DNA from: Portulaca oleracea | Taxonomy: Eukaryota; Streptophyta; Magnoliopsida; Caryophyllales; Portulacaceae | Assembly (NCBI GenBank): GCA_029582165.1 | Contig: CM055869.1 | Location: 6,170,425-6,234,424 of the forward strand | Reading direction: 5' to 3' | Length of the DNA: 64,000 bases | Part shown: piece after piece, positions 1 through 12,222 of the stretch | Layout of the letters: every line of letters starts with the position of its first letter | How positions within the stretch are numbered: the first letter of the stretch is position 1 | Notes under the pieces: model-generated | What the model saw: the letters and a program-made list of their open reading frames with translations, nothing else | Told to the model about the DNA's origin: nothing | The model's database searches: none | Made by a program: the position numbers and the translations under genes

Positions 1-1
1 A

Positions 2-690
2 GAGGAAGCTAGACGTGATTTGAGTTCCTGCAATGATCGTGCAGAGACAAGTTATTGTCAGTTGCATGATGCAAATACTGAAGCTGCTACGAGCTTGCAT
101 CAAGATGCTGTTGAACCTACTATCAGCTTGAAGAAAGCTGGACATGAGCTGGATTCCTGCGGCGATTGCAAAGATATGGGTTCTTTTAGCTTGCCTAATG
201 CAGATACTGAAGCCACTGTGAGCTTGCTTAGAGTTGTTGAAGCTACCTTAAGCTGTGAGAAAACTAGGCATGATTCAAGTTCCTGCAATGATTGCAAAGA
301 AGCAAATTCTCTTACCTTGCCTACTGCAGATGCTGAAGCCACTACGAGCTTGCATAGAGATGGAGTTACAGCTACTTTGAGCTCGGAGAAAACTAAACAT
401 GAGTTGAGTTCTTACAATAATTGCAAAGAGGCAAGCCATCTTAGCGTGCCTAATGTAGATTCTGAGGTCATTATGAACTTGAATAGGAATGGAGTTACAG
501 CTACTTTGAGCTCGGAGAAAACTAAACATGAGTTGAGTTCTTACAATAATTGCAAAGAGGCAAGCCATCTTAGCGTGCCTAATGTAGATTCTGAGGTCAT
601 TATGAACTTGAATAGCGATGATGTGGAAGCTACTTCAAGCCAAGAACAAAGTGGACACGAGCCAACTTCGTGCAAAGGTTTTAATTCAGT
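2..690 (+). repeat. Coding tandem repeat of about 43 codons in the INCENP-like gene
   Basis: At least five to six copies of a 42-43 residue unit run in frame, each with a variant of the EKTKHELSSYNNCKEA core followed by a PN-D-E motif. Copies at 362-486 and 491-615 are identical over 125 bp (period 129 bp), while the upstream copies have diverged. The last duplication is therefore recent, or the array is being homogenised. The period is a multiple of three, so copy number can change without a frameshift. Confidence 0.9.
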
Positions 691-3600
691 AATGGAGACT
701 CCGACTAGAGAACTGGTCCCACACAGTCCTGATAGGAAATTAGTTGGATCATTTGTATCAATGGTTAAATTTCCTGCTGTTAAAACCCCAGAAGAAGCTG
801 GATGTGAGAATTCACCTGGGATATTGAAATCAGGCAGCCTTTTCAGAAATTCAGGTATTCAAACATCCTGCTTTTCTTGTAATGTTGAAATTGTGGAGTG
901 TTCTAAATTACTTGTTGTTCAAGCAGGAATAGTTGTACTTCCAGCTTGTAATGTTAGCAGTGCAATGAATGGCTCTTGGCCTCGTTGTAAACGGAGAAAG
1001 ATTGGACATCAGACCCATTACAGATCAGCTAGCCCAAGTGTGAGGGTAAATACCTTTCCTGGTATCATCAATGAGAGCATTCCAAATAGATCCATGGATG
1101 ATGGGGTAGAAAATTCTTCTTGTCCTCCCCAGAAGTTGATCATTTCTGAAGATGTAGATGCTATCTTGTTGAATTCTGAGTTTGTTGCCGAAGCTGCTGA
1201 TGGTGTCTCATATCTTGGCAATGAAGGGCCTGACCCGGCCCCAGAGGTGCAGTATGAAGAGGTATTCTTCTGTTGCTGCTATGTTATTGAAACAGGATAA
1301 TATGTTTTATCTAAGTGCAGCATCTCTATAATGTTTTGTCATGGGGAAGCTAAACACTGAGGGAGGCACTGCCATGACAGAGCACCAACACTTTGAAACT
1401 CGCTTTCCAAAAAGAAAAAGAAAAAGAAATGATAAAGAAGAACATTTGTGTGACCCTTGAAGACCAACATTTTGTGTTTGTTATTTATAAAAGGGTCATG
1501 TTTTGATGTAAAACCAATTTGAATTTTCCAAAGTAGTGTACGACAGAAAAATATTATAGATCATATGAACAACTTTTGTATATGAAAGTTCGTAGACATT
1601 TTTGCATCCCAATTCAAGAGTGTCAATGTCCTGTTAAGAGAGTGCTACTGCTTCTTAGGGTTTGCCTAACCATTGCATAGACTATGAAGAAGGTCCCAAC
1701 TCCCCCCCCCCCCCCCCCAATAGTTTGCATTAGCTTATTGAAGATATTGCTTTAGCTTCATCATGGTATTGAACTCTTCATCTGCTGTCCTGCCAGGGTG
1801 AAGGCGGCTTACGGACAAGTGTGGTGAAGCCCTTCACACCTGAACAAAAAAGTCTATCAGCATCCAGAAACTCAAATGTGAAGCAAGATACAACCGCAGA
1901 GCCTTCAGATTGTTTTCCAGCAGAAGAGGGTATGGAAGCTCCATTGAGCACTGTACACAGCGTTGCCAGGTTGTCTAATGGTTTGGAGTTTGCTGAAGTG
2001 GTAGGCCAAGGTAATTCTACATACAGATTGACCCTTGCCAACACAATTCTGGATGAAAGAGAATCTGTACGAGACGCAGATAAATTAAAATTTTCAATTG
2101 CTTCTCCATTGTTTGAGCGCATGGATGTGGATGGTGGTAATACTGATGAAATTGTGCCAGAGTATGAGGGATTCTTCATAGCTGAGAATAGGGAGAGTGT
2201 ACATAACACTGAAGGAGAATTCCTTAACGGCAAGATCCCATTTCTAAATGAAGCAGCAGAATGTGCCAATTCACAAATACCCAGATCGTTGAGCTTCAGT
2301 ACTCCAGCTTCCCCCTTTCCTACTGGTTACAAACTGAACTTGACTCCAAGCGTGTACCGATCAGTTCCCAATGGACTTATTGAGAACATTGACTTGACAA
2401 GCAACCTGCAGGCCAGAGATAATGCTTTACTGGGGAAATCCTATTCTGACTACTGCTCGTTTCCTGGCAAACAACTTGGGAGGGATATTACTATTCCTTT
2501 TGTTTCCCCTGTGGGACAAGTGTTCGAAAGCATAATGTCTAAATCTGGTTCTTCAGGTAAGCGACTTAGCAGTAATCCGGAACTCATTTGCTTCCCCATT
2601 CAGGAAGATCCTGAGACCAGTGATGAAGATGAGCACGTGAATGACACGTTCGACACAGAGATGAATAGATTGGCTCCAAATGTTAGAAATAGTTCCATTA
2701 GAGAACCATTGCGTGATATTACTGCAATGAATGCAAGCATTCCGGCTTCCAGCCATGAAGTTGTGAGAGATAGTGTAGAATCTCTAACAACAGAAGTCAG
2801 CATTAGTGAGAAGCATAAGGAAGACAATAAGAATGAAATGCATTTGAGAAGTAGACAGACAAGGCAAGGGAAAGAGAACCACAGTTTGTCCATTGGTGCT
2901 AATAGCATGAAGAAGCAGTCTGAATCACTTAGCAGCAGATACAGTAAACCAAAATTGTCTGGAAAATCAAGTTTAAGAAGCAGAGGACAAAGTTTGTCAG
3001 AGAAGGAATCAAAGCGCAACAATATAGTGTCCAATGTGAAATCGTTTCTTCCACTTGTTCAACAGAAACAAGCAGCGTCTGTTGTCCCAGGTAATTAAGT
3101 TTCTTCAGTTCTATAGTACTGCTGAATTTATTTATTTATTTTTTTCTATGCTTTCGTGCTGAAACTATTCGTAGGGCAATGCTAGCATGAACATCCTAAA
3201 TGGCTCCACTTTCTTGCATGCATTACATTGTCTCAGTTGTCTTCTTATTTTAATTCTTAGGCTGTGATTCAAAAGTTTTCAAGCTATAGGCTCATGCAGC
3301 CAATTTTCCTTCAGGTTTCGGTGCTTATTTAGTGATTACTGTTTCAATTACATTTAAAAGAATTTTCACCCGGTGGCTGAAAAAGCAATTTGTTGGAAAA
3401 TTAGAATTATTACTTCAATTGCAAACCTATTACTGTGCTAAGTTAGGACTAATAATACTCCCTTTGTACAGCAAAAAGAGATGTCAAAGTCAAGGCTTTG
3501 GAAGCTGCAGAAGCTGCCAAGCGTTTGGCAGAGAAGAGAGAAAATGAACGTAAGCAGAAGAAAGAAGCTCTGAAGCTTGAGCGGGCAAGATTAGAGCAAG

Positions 3601-4970
3601 AGAATCTGAAACAAATAGAATTGAAGAAAAAACTGAAAGAAGAAGAAAAGAAGAAAAAAGATGCCGAAAATGCAGCAAGAAAAAGACAGAGAGAAGAAGA
3701 AGATAGGAAAGAAAAGGAAAAGAAAAGAAAGCGCATTGAAGAGGCACGGTGTCAGCAAAAACAAGCAGAGGAGAAAATTTCTGCATGGAGAGAGGAGTTA
3801 AGATGTGAAACCAAGGTGAGCATTGTACTTTGCAAAACAGTGATTTTGTATTTTGCTTCTTTTTTGAAATCTAAGTGTCGCATTTTTTCAGGATGGGAGA
3901 ACAAATGAGAGGAAGAATCCCAATGACAGAGCTGACAAAGCGGCAGAGAAAGAGAATATATCAAGAAATCCTGTCGAGCTTGTTGCAAGTGACGGAATAA
4001 AATCTGTGAATGCAATGACATCTACACATGATAACAAGTCTTCTACCGGCTCTTCCGACACTGGGAAGGTAAATCAGGGCTTATTTTCTCAATCTATGAT
4101 TCTATACAGGTTTCAGTTGGTTTGTATGTAGCTGTAAGACCCCGATAGTGGTCCATGAAAATGACGAGGATGTCCTCTTGGCTCGTTCTTGTTTAGAAGT
4201 CGCCATTCAGCCACAACCTTCCCTTAAAACAGCAAACAGAGAAACAGATAATAAATTAAGGAATGGAATAGGGATAGCAGTCTACGAGGCTTTAGGACAG
4301 ATGTAAAGAGAGCTTCTTAGTGTTGGTTTTGTTTCTGTTCGGGCACACGGAAGAAATGATTATATTGTTATTTCAGGCGGGAAACACTGAAATGGCTGAT
4401 GTTTCAACACCTAATTGTGATAAATCGGACAAGCAGATTAGCATGATCTGCCGAGAACAATCATATGACATATCACCATACCAGTGTTCAGATGATGAAG
4501 ACGAGGAAGAGGACGAGATACCCAACAGAAAGTTTATTCCATCATGGGCCAGGTATTTACTCTATATATCTCATATTAAGTATTCTTGGAATCGGTTCTG
4601 TAAATTGGAAAAAACTTTTGCTGCAATGTCTGCAGATATGGGCTCTATGTATAAGATGTTACCCTTGCTGTATTATCGACCTCTGATTCATGTCATGCAC
4701 TGCATCAACATGTTGAGCAGTTAATATTTCATAGAGTCATGTTAATCATTTGGAATTGCTTGTTTTCTGCAGCAAAAGTAATGTGGCAGCGGCTTTAACC
4801 TCACTGAAACATTTAGATCCAGACACGATATTTCCTCCTGGAAGCTTTTGCTGTTTGGAGGAAGGTAATCTTTTTTACATACTCTGATGATTTCACCTAC
4901 TAGTATATATGGTTAAAAACATGTTTTTTCTTGACTAGTCCTTCTGCCCAGAAGATTGGCACAAAAGTAA
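2..4970 (+). CDS. INCENP: INCENP/WYRD-like chromosomal passenger protein, C-terminal 1124 residues (5' end outside window)
   Basis: Exons read as 2-1261, 1797-3090, 3472-3815, 3892-4068, 4377-4552, 4773-4864 and 4939-4970 (TAA); the frame is open at the left edge and the phases are consistent. INCENP is the scaffold that binds and activates Aurora kinase at centromeres and the spindle midzone; WYRD is the Arabidopsis homologue. Seen here: a repeat-rich N-terminal part, a Ser-rich middle, a highly charged Lys/Glu/Arg helix in the 3472-3815 exon like the INCENP single-helix/coiled-coil region, and a C-terminal IN-box split over the last three exons. The IN-box shows an acidic stretch, then IPNRKFIPSWA, LDPDTIFPP and VLLPRRLAQK just before the stop. 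The last exon is only 32 nt; it was chosen because its acceptor at 4937-4938 gives that conserved ending. No terminal Thr-Ser-Ser motif is visible. Identification is by motif and layout and is strong for the IN-box. Confidence 0.88.
1702..1718 (+). repeat. 17-C homopolymer in an INCENP intron
   Basis: A run of 17 C lies in the intron at 1262-1796, about 80 nt before the acceptor. A second 17-C run lies at 5411-5427 in the 3' flank. Such runs are prone to length error in assemblies. Confidence 0.8.
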
Positions 4971-7388
4971 CTGAGCCAGAGTACAAGGAAAGGAGTACTG
5001 CTTCAATTTTCTGACTTTCTTCTTTATGTGAGATCAATGTTTTACTGGCCAAGGAATTTCTTTTGGGTTTGGTAGCAGGTCTGTCCTTCAGTCCCCTATT
5101 TCTTGATTCTTGTCTATTCTTACTCATTTATCTGTTTTTCCTCATCTACCTTTCCATATGTCAAAGCTATCAAAAATTCAGGTTTGGGTCAAATTGGGGT
5201 CCAGACAATCAGGCTTCGAACAAAAAGATGCTATAATTGAACCATATTCGGATTTTGATTTGGCATCTACACCATACTAGACTCGAACTGATGTCCATAT
5301 GTCTCAATTTCTAGTTTTACATTTTTGTGTCATTTGAGTTGTTTTTCAATAAATACACCGTACCGATATGGGCGATATCCTGACCTAGACCTTCAAGTCG
5401 GTATTGGGTTCCCCCCCCCCCCCCCCCAAGCCCAAAAGCCTGATATAATTCGGTCTGGACAGTGTCCGTTTTCCAAATCTGTCCAGATCCATATTTGTCT
5501 TAGAATTCAGACAACCCAGCCATGACTTTTCTTCCCCTCGTCTAAAATGCATGAATTTGTCCTAAAAATTTGGACAACCCTGACCCACCTGGCTTTCAGT
5601 TTGGACATGTCTGGTTGACTATACCCAGTTTTTTCCCCGGCTGGACTGAACCGGATATCAGGATCCGGCAAATCTTTTCACAGCCCTACACATATGCAAG
5701 GATAAAGTTTGGATTGGTAAAGCTAGTTTTGGTCTACATTTGTTGGACTCTCTTTGGAAAAATGCGATGAAAGTTTATCGATTTGAAAAAAAAAAATCTC
5801 TGTTTTACTTTTGGTCGTATATTGATCTTTCCCTCATTCCATCTGCTAGTTCTTCCGCTTACTCAAATTAACCTGTTCGGTTTTTGACAGATCTTTGAAG
5901 AGTATGTTTTCTGGACAAGTAGAAGGACTCGGCTTCTAGTCAGCTCAAACATGATTAATTTCCACCAACATAGATGTAGTTGAAGAGCCTTGATCAATTA
6001 GTGTATATATTATTCCTAACTTCCGGAGTTATTTTTTTTTCTCCCCCGAAGGATCCTACAATTGCTTATTGTTTTAACCAACATTAGCAGCTGAGAAATA
6101 GCCGGAGTCTCGGCTGGTTCAGTGATGAGTTGAGGGAAAGCTTCAATGCTTTTGAAGTAAGCCATCAGCTTTGGCAAGCATGAAGGATATTTGAGTTAAT
6201 GCTTAGTTCTGTCTTGTTGGAATAACACTACTCATATGTTGGTTGTACTTGTGCATGTACAAAGATTGGAGCCTTGTATTTGCTGTCAAAACCAATGAGA
6301 ACCCTTTTACGTCAACAACCCTTTTCTTTTGCGAATAAAATGAGCTTTTAATTCTAATCATTAGTTGCATACTTGCATTGATATAGCTTGTCAAAATTAA
6401 GTAAACAATGTGAAACTATTTTAACCAAAAACTTTAGCTGATGGTTGCGAGTCCAATAAAACCATTATATTCTAACAAACACCATAAATGAAGAAAAAAA
6501 AATTCAAATTGAAGTAAAGGTCCGTACAAATAACCATTAAACATAGATGAATATGACTTCATAATGATCATTCACGCTGGAAGTGTTCACCAGAACATTT
6601 ACCTTGCCGTTGGGGACAAGTGTTGGTAATGGAGTTAATCGGAAAATTCACCTGTTTTTATTTCTTTAGTTTAGTTGTTTTTTTTAAAAAAAATTTAGTT
6701 TTCTTGATAAGAGATGAATAAGAAATTGTAAGAACCAAGCATGATAGGGAAAAGTTTCTGTTTTTGCATTTTATTGAAATTTGTTCATTTAATCAATATA
6801 ACCTCAACCAAAGTTTAAAATTCCAATGGCTACGATTAAATCAAGCCATAGTAATTTTCATAATTCCCAAAATATAGAAATTGACTAAACGTACATTTTA
6901 AAGTTGAAACTAATGAAAAGTTACACAACACATTTATTTTGTAGCTAAATCATCAATGATAGACTTCTATTTTTTAAAAGGATGATAGATTTGGTATATT
7001 ACTAGTAAATTGGTTTAGTTTCAAGTGTTTTTTTCCCAATTCAAAGATAGAGAGATTTAGCAACAATTACATATTTTAAAACCCTACTTAACATAGTATA
7101 GTAACATGAAACGAAATATCACAAACTTTTTGGAGCGAAAATATCAATATTTAATAATAATCTGCTAAAGGCTAAATTAATCCTAAGATATTCACCCAAA
7201 AAAGAAAAGAAAAGAAAAAAAAAGAAATCCCCAAAAATGAAAACTGTTGACCAAAGAGCACGTTCAAGAAGCATGAGTCAAAACGTGAGAATGAGCTTCA
7301 ATAACTTCCCTCCACTTTGTTTCTTTATTTTGACCACAACCCCATGAATAATACCTAACTTAACCGCCAATCCCCCTTTCTTCCTCAC
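4971..7388. other. INCENP 3' flank and ENODL upstream region, no gene seen
   Basis: After the TAA at 4968-4970 there is a probable 3' UTR. A stretch near 5165-5690 then follows, rich in GGTCCAGAC/GTCTGGAC-like words in both orientations and ending in TTTTCACAGCCCT, which looks like a degenerate hAT-type element. From 5770 to 7380 the DNA is AT-rich, with short purine runs (7200-7225). No reading frame here has homology I recognise. Confidence 0.5.
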
Positions 7389-7397
7389 TATATATAA
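7389..7397 (+). promoter_or_regulatory. TATA box of the early nodulin-like gene
   Basis: TATATATAA lies 124 nt before the chosen ATG at 7521, followed by a C/T-rich leader typical of plant 5' UTRs. Position and sequence fit a core promoter; the start of transcription is inferred, not seen. Confidence 0.6.
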
Positions 7398-7520
7398 CCA
7401 CCTAATCTCTATCCAAACCCACAAACGCAAAATCTCTCTGCTTCCCTAATTTTCAATTTCTACATTTGCATTCATCTGATCATCTCAGAATACTCCCATT
7501 TGATCCCAAAGCACAAGAAA

Positions 7521-7731
7521 ATGGCTGCCATGTTCTCACCAGCAAGAAAATCCTGCAAATTTGCCCTAATTTTCTCCCTGGTTTTCATAATTTCGGCCAC
7601 CATTGAAGTCTCCTGCTTTCAGTTTGAAGTCGGAGGGGAAAAGGGGTGGATCAAACCCGATGGGAGCGAAATTGAGAGTTACAATGAGTGGGCACAGCAA
7701 CACAGGTTTCACATTGGAGATACCCTCTGTA

Positions 7732-7768
<37 letters not shown>

Positions 7769-8256
7769 ATATACATGGTGAATTTGTATTTCGAGTTCGA
7801 TTTTCATTTGGGTTTGTCTTTGATTCTGAAATGCATATATATGTTGGTTGGTTTGTTGTGACAGATTTTAAGTACACCAATGACTCAGTGCTCCTAGTAA
7901 ACAGTGATGACTATGCAAATTGCGCTTCCAACAACCCCATCTCGAAATTCGAGGATGGGAAAACGGGTTTTGAGTTTGATCATTCGGGTTTCTACTACTT
8001 CATCAGTGGGGAACCGGGTCACTGCGAGGCGGGTCAGAAGATGATCATATGGGTCATGGGGGCCCACCACCACTCCGCTACCAGGGCCCCCACACCCTCA
8101 CCTGAGGGCCCTACTGCAAGCCGAGGTGGCGATGGACGGAATACCGAGTCGTGGGGCCCATCTCAGACAAACTCGACCGATACAATCTCAGTAACTTCTG
8201 TTCTGATGAACCTGTTCATGGGGGTTGTCATTGTTCTCTATCTGTTCATGGAGTAG
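7521..8256 (+). CDS. ENODL: Early nodulin-like / plastocyanin-like protein, 199 aa, likely GPI-anchored
   Basis: Two exons, 7521-7728 and 7865-8256 (TAG), with a phase 1 intron. The start is the ATG at 7521 because it precedes a signal peptide (FALIFSLVFIISATIEVSC) and a plant phytocyanin domain: GGEKGW, FHIGDTL, YFKYTNDSVLLVN, YANCASNNP, then GFYYFISGEPGHCEAGQKM. Two cysteines, in YANC and GHC, can form the fold's disulfide. The usual copper-ligand cysteine in the YFIC position is Ser (YFIS) and the first ligand His is missing, so copper binding is unlikely, as is usual in ENODLs. A Pro/Ser/Thr-rich stretch (TRAPTPSPEGPTAS) suits arabinogalactan glycosylation. The hydrophobic C-terminus fits a GPI signal. 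The family acts at the plasma membrane or cell wall; the exact role is unknown. Confidence 0.9.
7734..7765 (+). repeat. 32-T run beginning 5 nt inside the ENODL intron
   Basis: The donor GTAAG at 7729-7733 is followed at once by 32 T. Plant introns favour U-rich sequence, but a pure run this long next to a donor is unusual and its length is probably unstable. Confidence 0.85.
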
Positions 8257-8740
8257 GATAATAGTATTTACTGTCAGTAGTTTTTAAGTAAGGGTCTAGG
8301 TTTGGTTTTCTGATTGCTTTTATGATACTGTCATTTTCTGTTTTAGTTTGATTCTATTCTGTTTTGCCTTTTTAGTTTTAGTTGAGATCATTTGTTTTGA
8401 GTTTGGGCAAATTGTAGTCCCTTTATCATCATTTTGAAATACCAGTTTCCTTTTAATCAATGTAGAATTTCAATTCTTATGTCTATAGTCTGTTCTATTA
8501 TTAATTGCAAAAAAGGGTGTCAGTGTACAATGGCAGGAAAGTTTCATTGGGAATGGGATTTGCTAATTAAATGAGCACTGAAAAATCTAATTGCATGGTT
8601 TTGTTTCAACAAATTAAAGAAACTGAAGTTAAGTAGCTTTTAAAACGCTAGATATAAGAATTTAATTGTAACCTGTACAATAAAAACTAGTGCTAGTGCT
8701 AGCTAATTTGTTATCTATTGCAATATTAGAAACATCTTCC

Positions 8741-9000
8741 TGTTCTATACTGCGGTTGGCAAACTGCGGTACCACACCTCACCGCAGTTTGCCACAACTC
8801 ACCGCAGTTTGGCACAAATCATTACTTTTCTCTCTCCTCACTCTTCTCTCTCTTCACTTTTCTCTTCTACTTTTTACATTCTTTCTCCTTACCTACCCCA
8901 CATATCAATAACCTACCACAATTCCACAACACCCTACCACAATTCCACCACACCCCACCACACCACACTGCAAAATACCGAAGAAAAGAACAGGGCCTTA
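8741..9000. mobile_element. hAT-like MITE, copy A (TIR near GTTCTTTTATGCGGT)
   Basis: About 260 bp of CACCACA/ACCGCA-rich DNA, bounded by CTGTTCTATACTGCGGT on the left and AAAAGAACAGGGCCTTA on the right. The same architecture occurs at 18386-18664, 31004-31299 and 48107-48339. The left end is degenerate here and no clean target duplication is visible. Assignment to hAT is by terminal sequence style only. Confidence 0.6.
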
Positions 9001-9009
9001 GTTTACTAC

Positions 9010-9186
9010 TTTCTTTTTGATGAAACCAATATTTCCTTTTGTGCGTTAACGCAAATTAACCGCAACGCAACTTACCGCAACTCACCACAAATTACCATTA
9101 CCTTTTTACTGTTTCTACCGCAAGTTAACGCAATCAACCGCAACTTACCAAAATGCAACGCGAAATAAACACACAAAAGAACGGGA
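9010..9186. repeat. Related ACCGCAA-rich repeat fragment
   Basis: Repeats of TTAACGCAA/ACCGCAACTTACC run up to AAAAGAACGGG. The composition resembles the adjacent MITE family, suggesting a diverged second element inserted next to copy A. Confidence 0.4.
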
Positions 9187-9866
9187 TGGATTGGTGCTAA
9201 GGTCACAAAATTCAAAGGTCATTTTCAATAGAAAAGAGTGAGCCAAACCATGAGGTTCCTAATTCAACACAGCTGAAGTGAGTTTACTTTATATATCCAG
9301 GTAAAATTTTCTTCCATTGCTGTCATGAAATTGGTACAACTTTGCACAATCATAGATAGACATGATGTAGTTTCCTACAAACCCAATTCATCTGAAACTT
9401 ACCGTAAAATTATCTCATACAAGAAGATGTCTTAATTATATTTGTTTCACTAATTAATTAAAGGGTTACATGCATATATTACTACAGAGTAGCACATCTC
9501 TCCATAGACTCACAGAATCGACTGCAACAATCGAACCAGCGGCTGCAAGGGGCACCATTTGGAGCACAAAATGGCCTTACTACCTGAATATCTTGTGCCC
9601 CTATCACTTCTTCTATCACCACTATTTCTCCCCCTTCTTCATATGTAAGTGCCCTGGAATATACCGGACCTGTACCGTGTTATTAGTTCACAAAACTTAA
9701 TAACATGTGTACGGAGCACGTGCTCCAGATATTTACAAGTGAACAATTGTTGTAATATGAGTGAATAATCTAATATCTGCGGTGAATAATTTAATATATG
9801 TGGGTGAACTATCATATTATTTGGAGGTGCACCTAATAAATTTCAATTAATAATGGGTCGCTTGGA
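9187..9866. other. Intergenic, nothing supported
   Basis: AT-rich DNA without a recognisable gene. A TGTGAA/GTGAAT-rich patch near 9720-9840 may be old repeat DNA. Confidence 0.4.
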
Positions 9867-9874
9867 GATGAATT

Positions 9875-10422
9875 GGGTTTTTTGCATTTTAGACCATGAA
9901 CTTTAGGGGTATTTATTTTCTAAACCTTTTGTTTTCAACTTTAATTTTTTGGACCCTAAAGTTTGTAGGTTGAAAAAAAGGATCCTGAAGTTTGTGGGCT
10001 GAAAAAAAAGGCTCCCGTCTCTTTCTTTGTTTTTTTCCCATGTTTGAATTCATCTCCCGATTGATGTCAAACTTCAGGACGTTAAAATTGATATTGAAGC
10101 TATAATACACATCTCTTATTCATGTTAGGGCTATTTAGACCCCTGAGTACAGGGGTTTAAGTAACTCCAACATGAATAAGAGAGGTTTATTATAACTTTA
10201 ATATCAATTTTAACCATAGTCTTGAAATTTGACGCCAATCGGAAGAGAAATTCAAACATGGAAAGAAAAAGAAAAACGAGAAACGAGCTTTATTTTCAAC
10301 CCACAAACTTTAGGGTCCTTTTTTTCAACCTACAAACTTTAAGGTCCAAAAAATTAAAGTTGAAACCAAAGGGTCCAGAAAATAAATACCCTTAAATTTC
10401 GAGGTCCAAATACAAAAAACCC
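9875..10422. mobile_element. Long-inverted-repeat MITE (GGGTTTTTTGCA family), copy 1
   Basis: 548 bp that folds back on itself. It starts GGGTTTTTTGCATTTTAGAC, ends with the inverse, and the arms run for well over 150 bp. Flanking 8-mers GATGAATT (9867-9874) and GATGGATT (10423-10430) match at 7 of 8 bases and are probably the target duplication. A second copy sits in an intron of the knottin-like gene at 43548-44105. No coding capacity. Confidence 0.8.
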
Positions 10423-10430
10423 GATGGATT

Positions 10431-11061
10431 TAGAATAAATTTATATAACTTGAATCGAGAAAACATTTAGTCACAAACAAATTTAGAATAAAGTTCCTCA
10501 TATAGGGACCTAATGAACTAACCGGAAATCAATATCAACTTCTATTTAGGAACCTAGATTATTTACCCTATGTTTAACTTATCTTACCCCCAAAAAAAAT
10601 GTGTTTTGGGATAGAAAAAAAAAAAGTTACATGTTTATCTATAAAAGATGGATAAATAATTACCTGCAATGGCAAGCAAGAGAAGGGCAACAAGAACAAA
10701 TTTAGAAAAACTCAACCAAGAAGAAGAAGAAGAAGTTGCCCTGGCGGTAAATGGTAATTATGGTCGATGATAAATCAAACTGACCAAAAATCTTACAACT
10801 CTTAGAATCCGAGGTTCTCATACTGCTTATTTATACTATACAATATGTTTTTATAATTTGATTAAAAAAAAAAAAAGAGGTCTTTTATAACGAATATAAA
10901 TGTCCAAGTGGCTCACAGTAAGACAATTTGATCTCACGTGATTACTACCAAATTCATTAAAAGAATCTACCTGCAAGTGGTGATTTTTTTTAGTCACGTG
11001 ACATTTTTTTATGGAACACAATGTGATAGAAACGAAATTGATAAATAACTTTTCATACTAA
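10431..11061. other. Intergenic AT-rich spacer
   Basis: No gene seen. It contains A and T runs and a GAA repeat near 10719-10735. Confidence 0.4.
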
Positions 11062-11317
11062 CTCCATCCCAAAATATTTGTCCATTTATATAATTTATTT
11101 GTTCCAAAATATTTGTCCTATTTACAATTTCAATAATTGTAATTCCTTTTCTAACTTTAATTAATAAATCCATTTATCACTTTTTACAATTCCAACAACT
11201 ATTACCTTCAATTAAAATAGGGGTAATTTGGCTAAATTACAAACTTTTTACTTCAATTCTCAATATGTATTGGTCCTCCCAAATTATGTAAATGGACAAA
11301 TATAATGGGACAGAGGT
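11062..11317. mobile_element. Stowaway-like MITE
   Basis: Starts CTCCATCCCAAAATATTTGTC and ends with the approximate inverse GACAAATATAATGGGACAGAGG. The TIR class (CTCCCTCCGTCCC-like, TA target) is that of Tc1/mariner Stowaway MITEs. Confidence 0.7.
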
Positions 11318-11326
11318 AGTATTACA

Positions 11327-11575
11327 TCCATCCCAGTTTATTTGTCTCGGTAATTAATTTTTTCGTTTCTTTTTATTTGTCTCTTTTGCAATTCAATAGT
11401 TGTCATTCTTATTTTACCTCTAATAAATGAATTTATTTAGAATTTCAATAATTTTTAATTTTTTTGTATAAAGAATTTTGAGGGATAATTTTGGTATTTT
11501 ACAAACTTTTCACACCACTATCAATGTGCATTGATCTTGTAAAATTCGGTAAAAGAATAAATAACCTAGGAGATA
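11327..11575. mobile_element. Second Stowaway-like MITE, degenerate
   Basis: Starts CATCCATCCCAGTTTATTTGTC right after the previous element and ends AATAAATAACCTAGGAGATAG. The TIRs are weakly kept. The following TTAATTCTTTCATAGGATATATAC stretch is directly repeated at 11611-11665. Confidence 0.5.
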
Positions 11576-11738
11576 GTATTTAGATTCATAAAATGAGCTT
11601 TAAAAAATACTACTTAATTCTTTCATAGGATATATACTTAAATTCTTTCATAGGATATATACTTAAATAACCTAGGAGGTAGTATAATATTATTCAATGA
11701 CAAGTCCGGACAATACTTAAGTTGTACAGGTGACCAAT

Positions 11739-11777
<39 letters not shown>

Positions 11778-11973
11778 ATCTAGTAAGAGGAGAGTTTAGG
11801 TAGGATGGCGAGAAGAGCAAATCACAGTCCTTGATTTTATATCTGACAATGTATGGTCATGGATATAAGGAAGTGTGGTCATGGATTTAAGGGATTGTGG
11901 TCACGAAATCCATGACCACAGTGATTTGTTCTTCTCACCTTCCTACCTAAACTCCCTTCCTACTGGATCCGTT

Positions 11974-12008
<35 letters not shown>
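11739..12008. mobile_element. Micron-like MITE flanked by TA microsatellites
   Basis: Two (TA)n tracts (about 11741-11774 and 11979-12008) flank a core whose ends are inverted repeats: GGATCTAGTAAGAGGAGAG at about 11775 and the inverse ending in GGATCC near 11968. The inner halves, GAGAAGAGCAAATCAC and GTGATTTGTTCTTCTC, also pair. The layout matches Micron-type elements, which insert into TA microsatellites. Confidence 0.65.
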
Positions 12009-12014
<6 letters not shown>

Positions 12015-12222
12015 AATTCTTTCATAAATAAATAATCAACTAATCGTAGACTTGAAATTAATTTTTCAGGTTGTGCATGAAGTCATATTTAGAAAACATA
12101 ATATTAAAATTTATATCTATAATTGTCGAATTACACGGCTGCCAGACTACTCTAGAAAAAATGACCTAAAGCTTTTGAATGTGAATCATCAAAATAGTTA
12201 CTTTGATTTCATATCTACCAAG

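Noticed and set aside
3449..3786. Hydrophobic Phe/Ser-rich minus-strand frames
   Set aside because: They are the antisense of the Lys/Glu-rich INCENP helix exon.
5891..5940. Possible extra last exon of the INCENP-like gene after TTTTTGACAG
   Set aside because: In the required phase it reads only two residues before a stop, while the 4939 exon gives the conserved IN-box ending.
7500..7520. Upstream TTG-initiated extension of the early nodulin-like protein
   Set aside because: There is no ATG at this point; the first ATG is at 7521 and directly precedes a good signal peptide.
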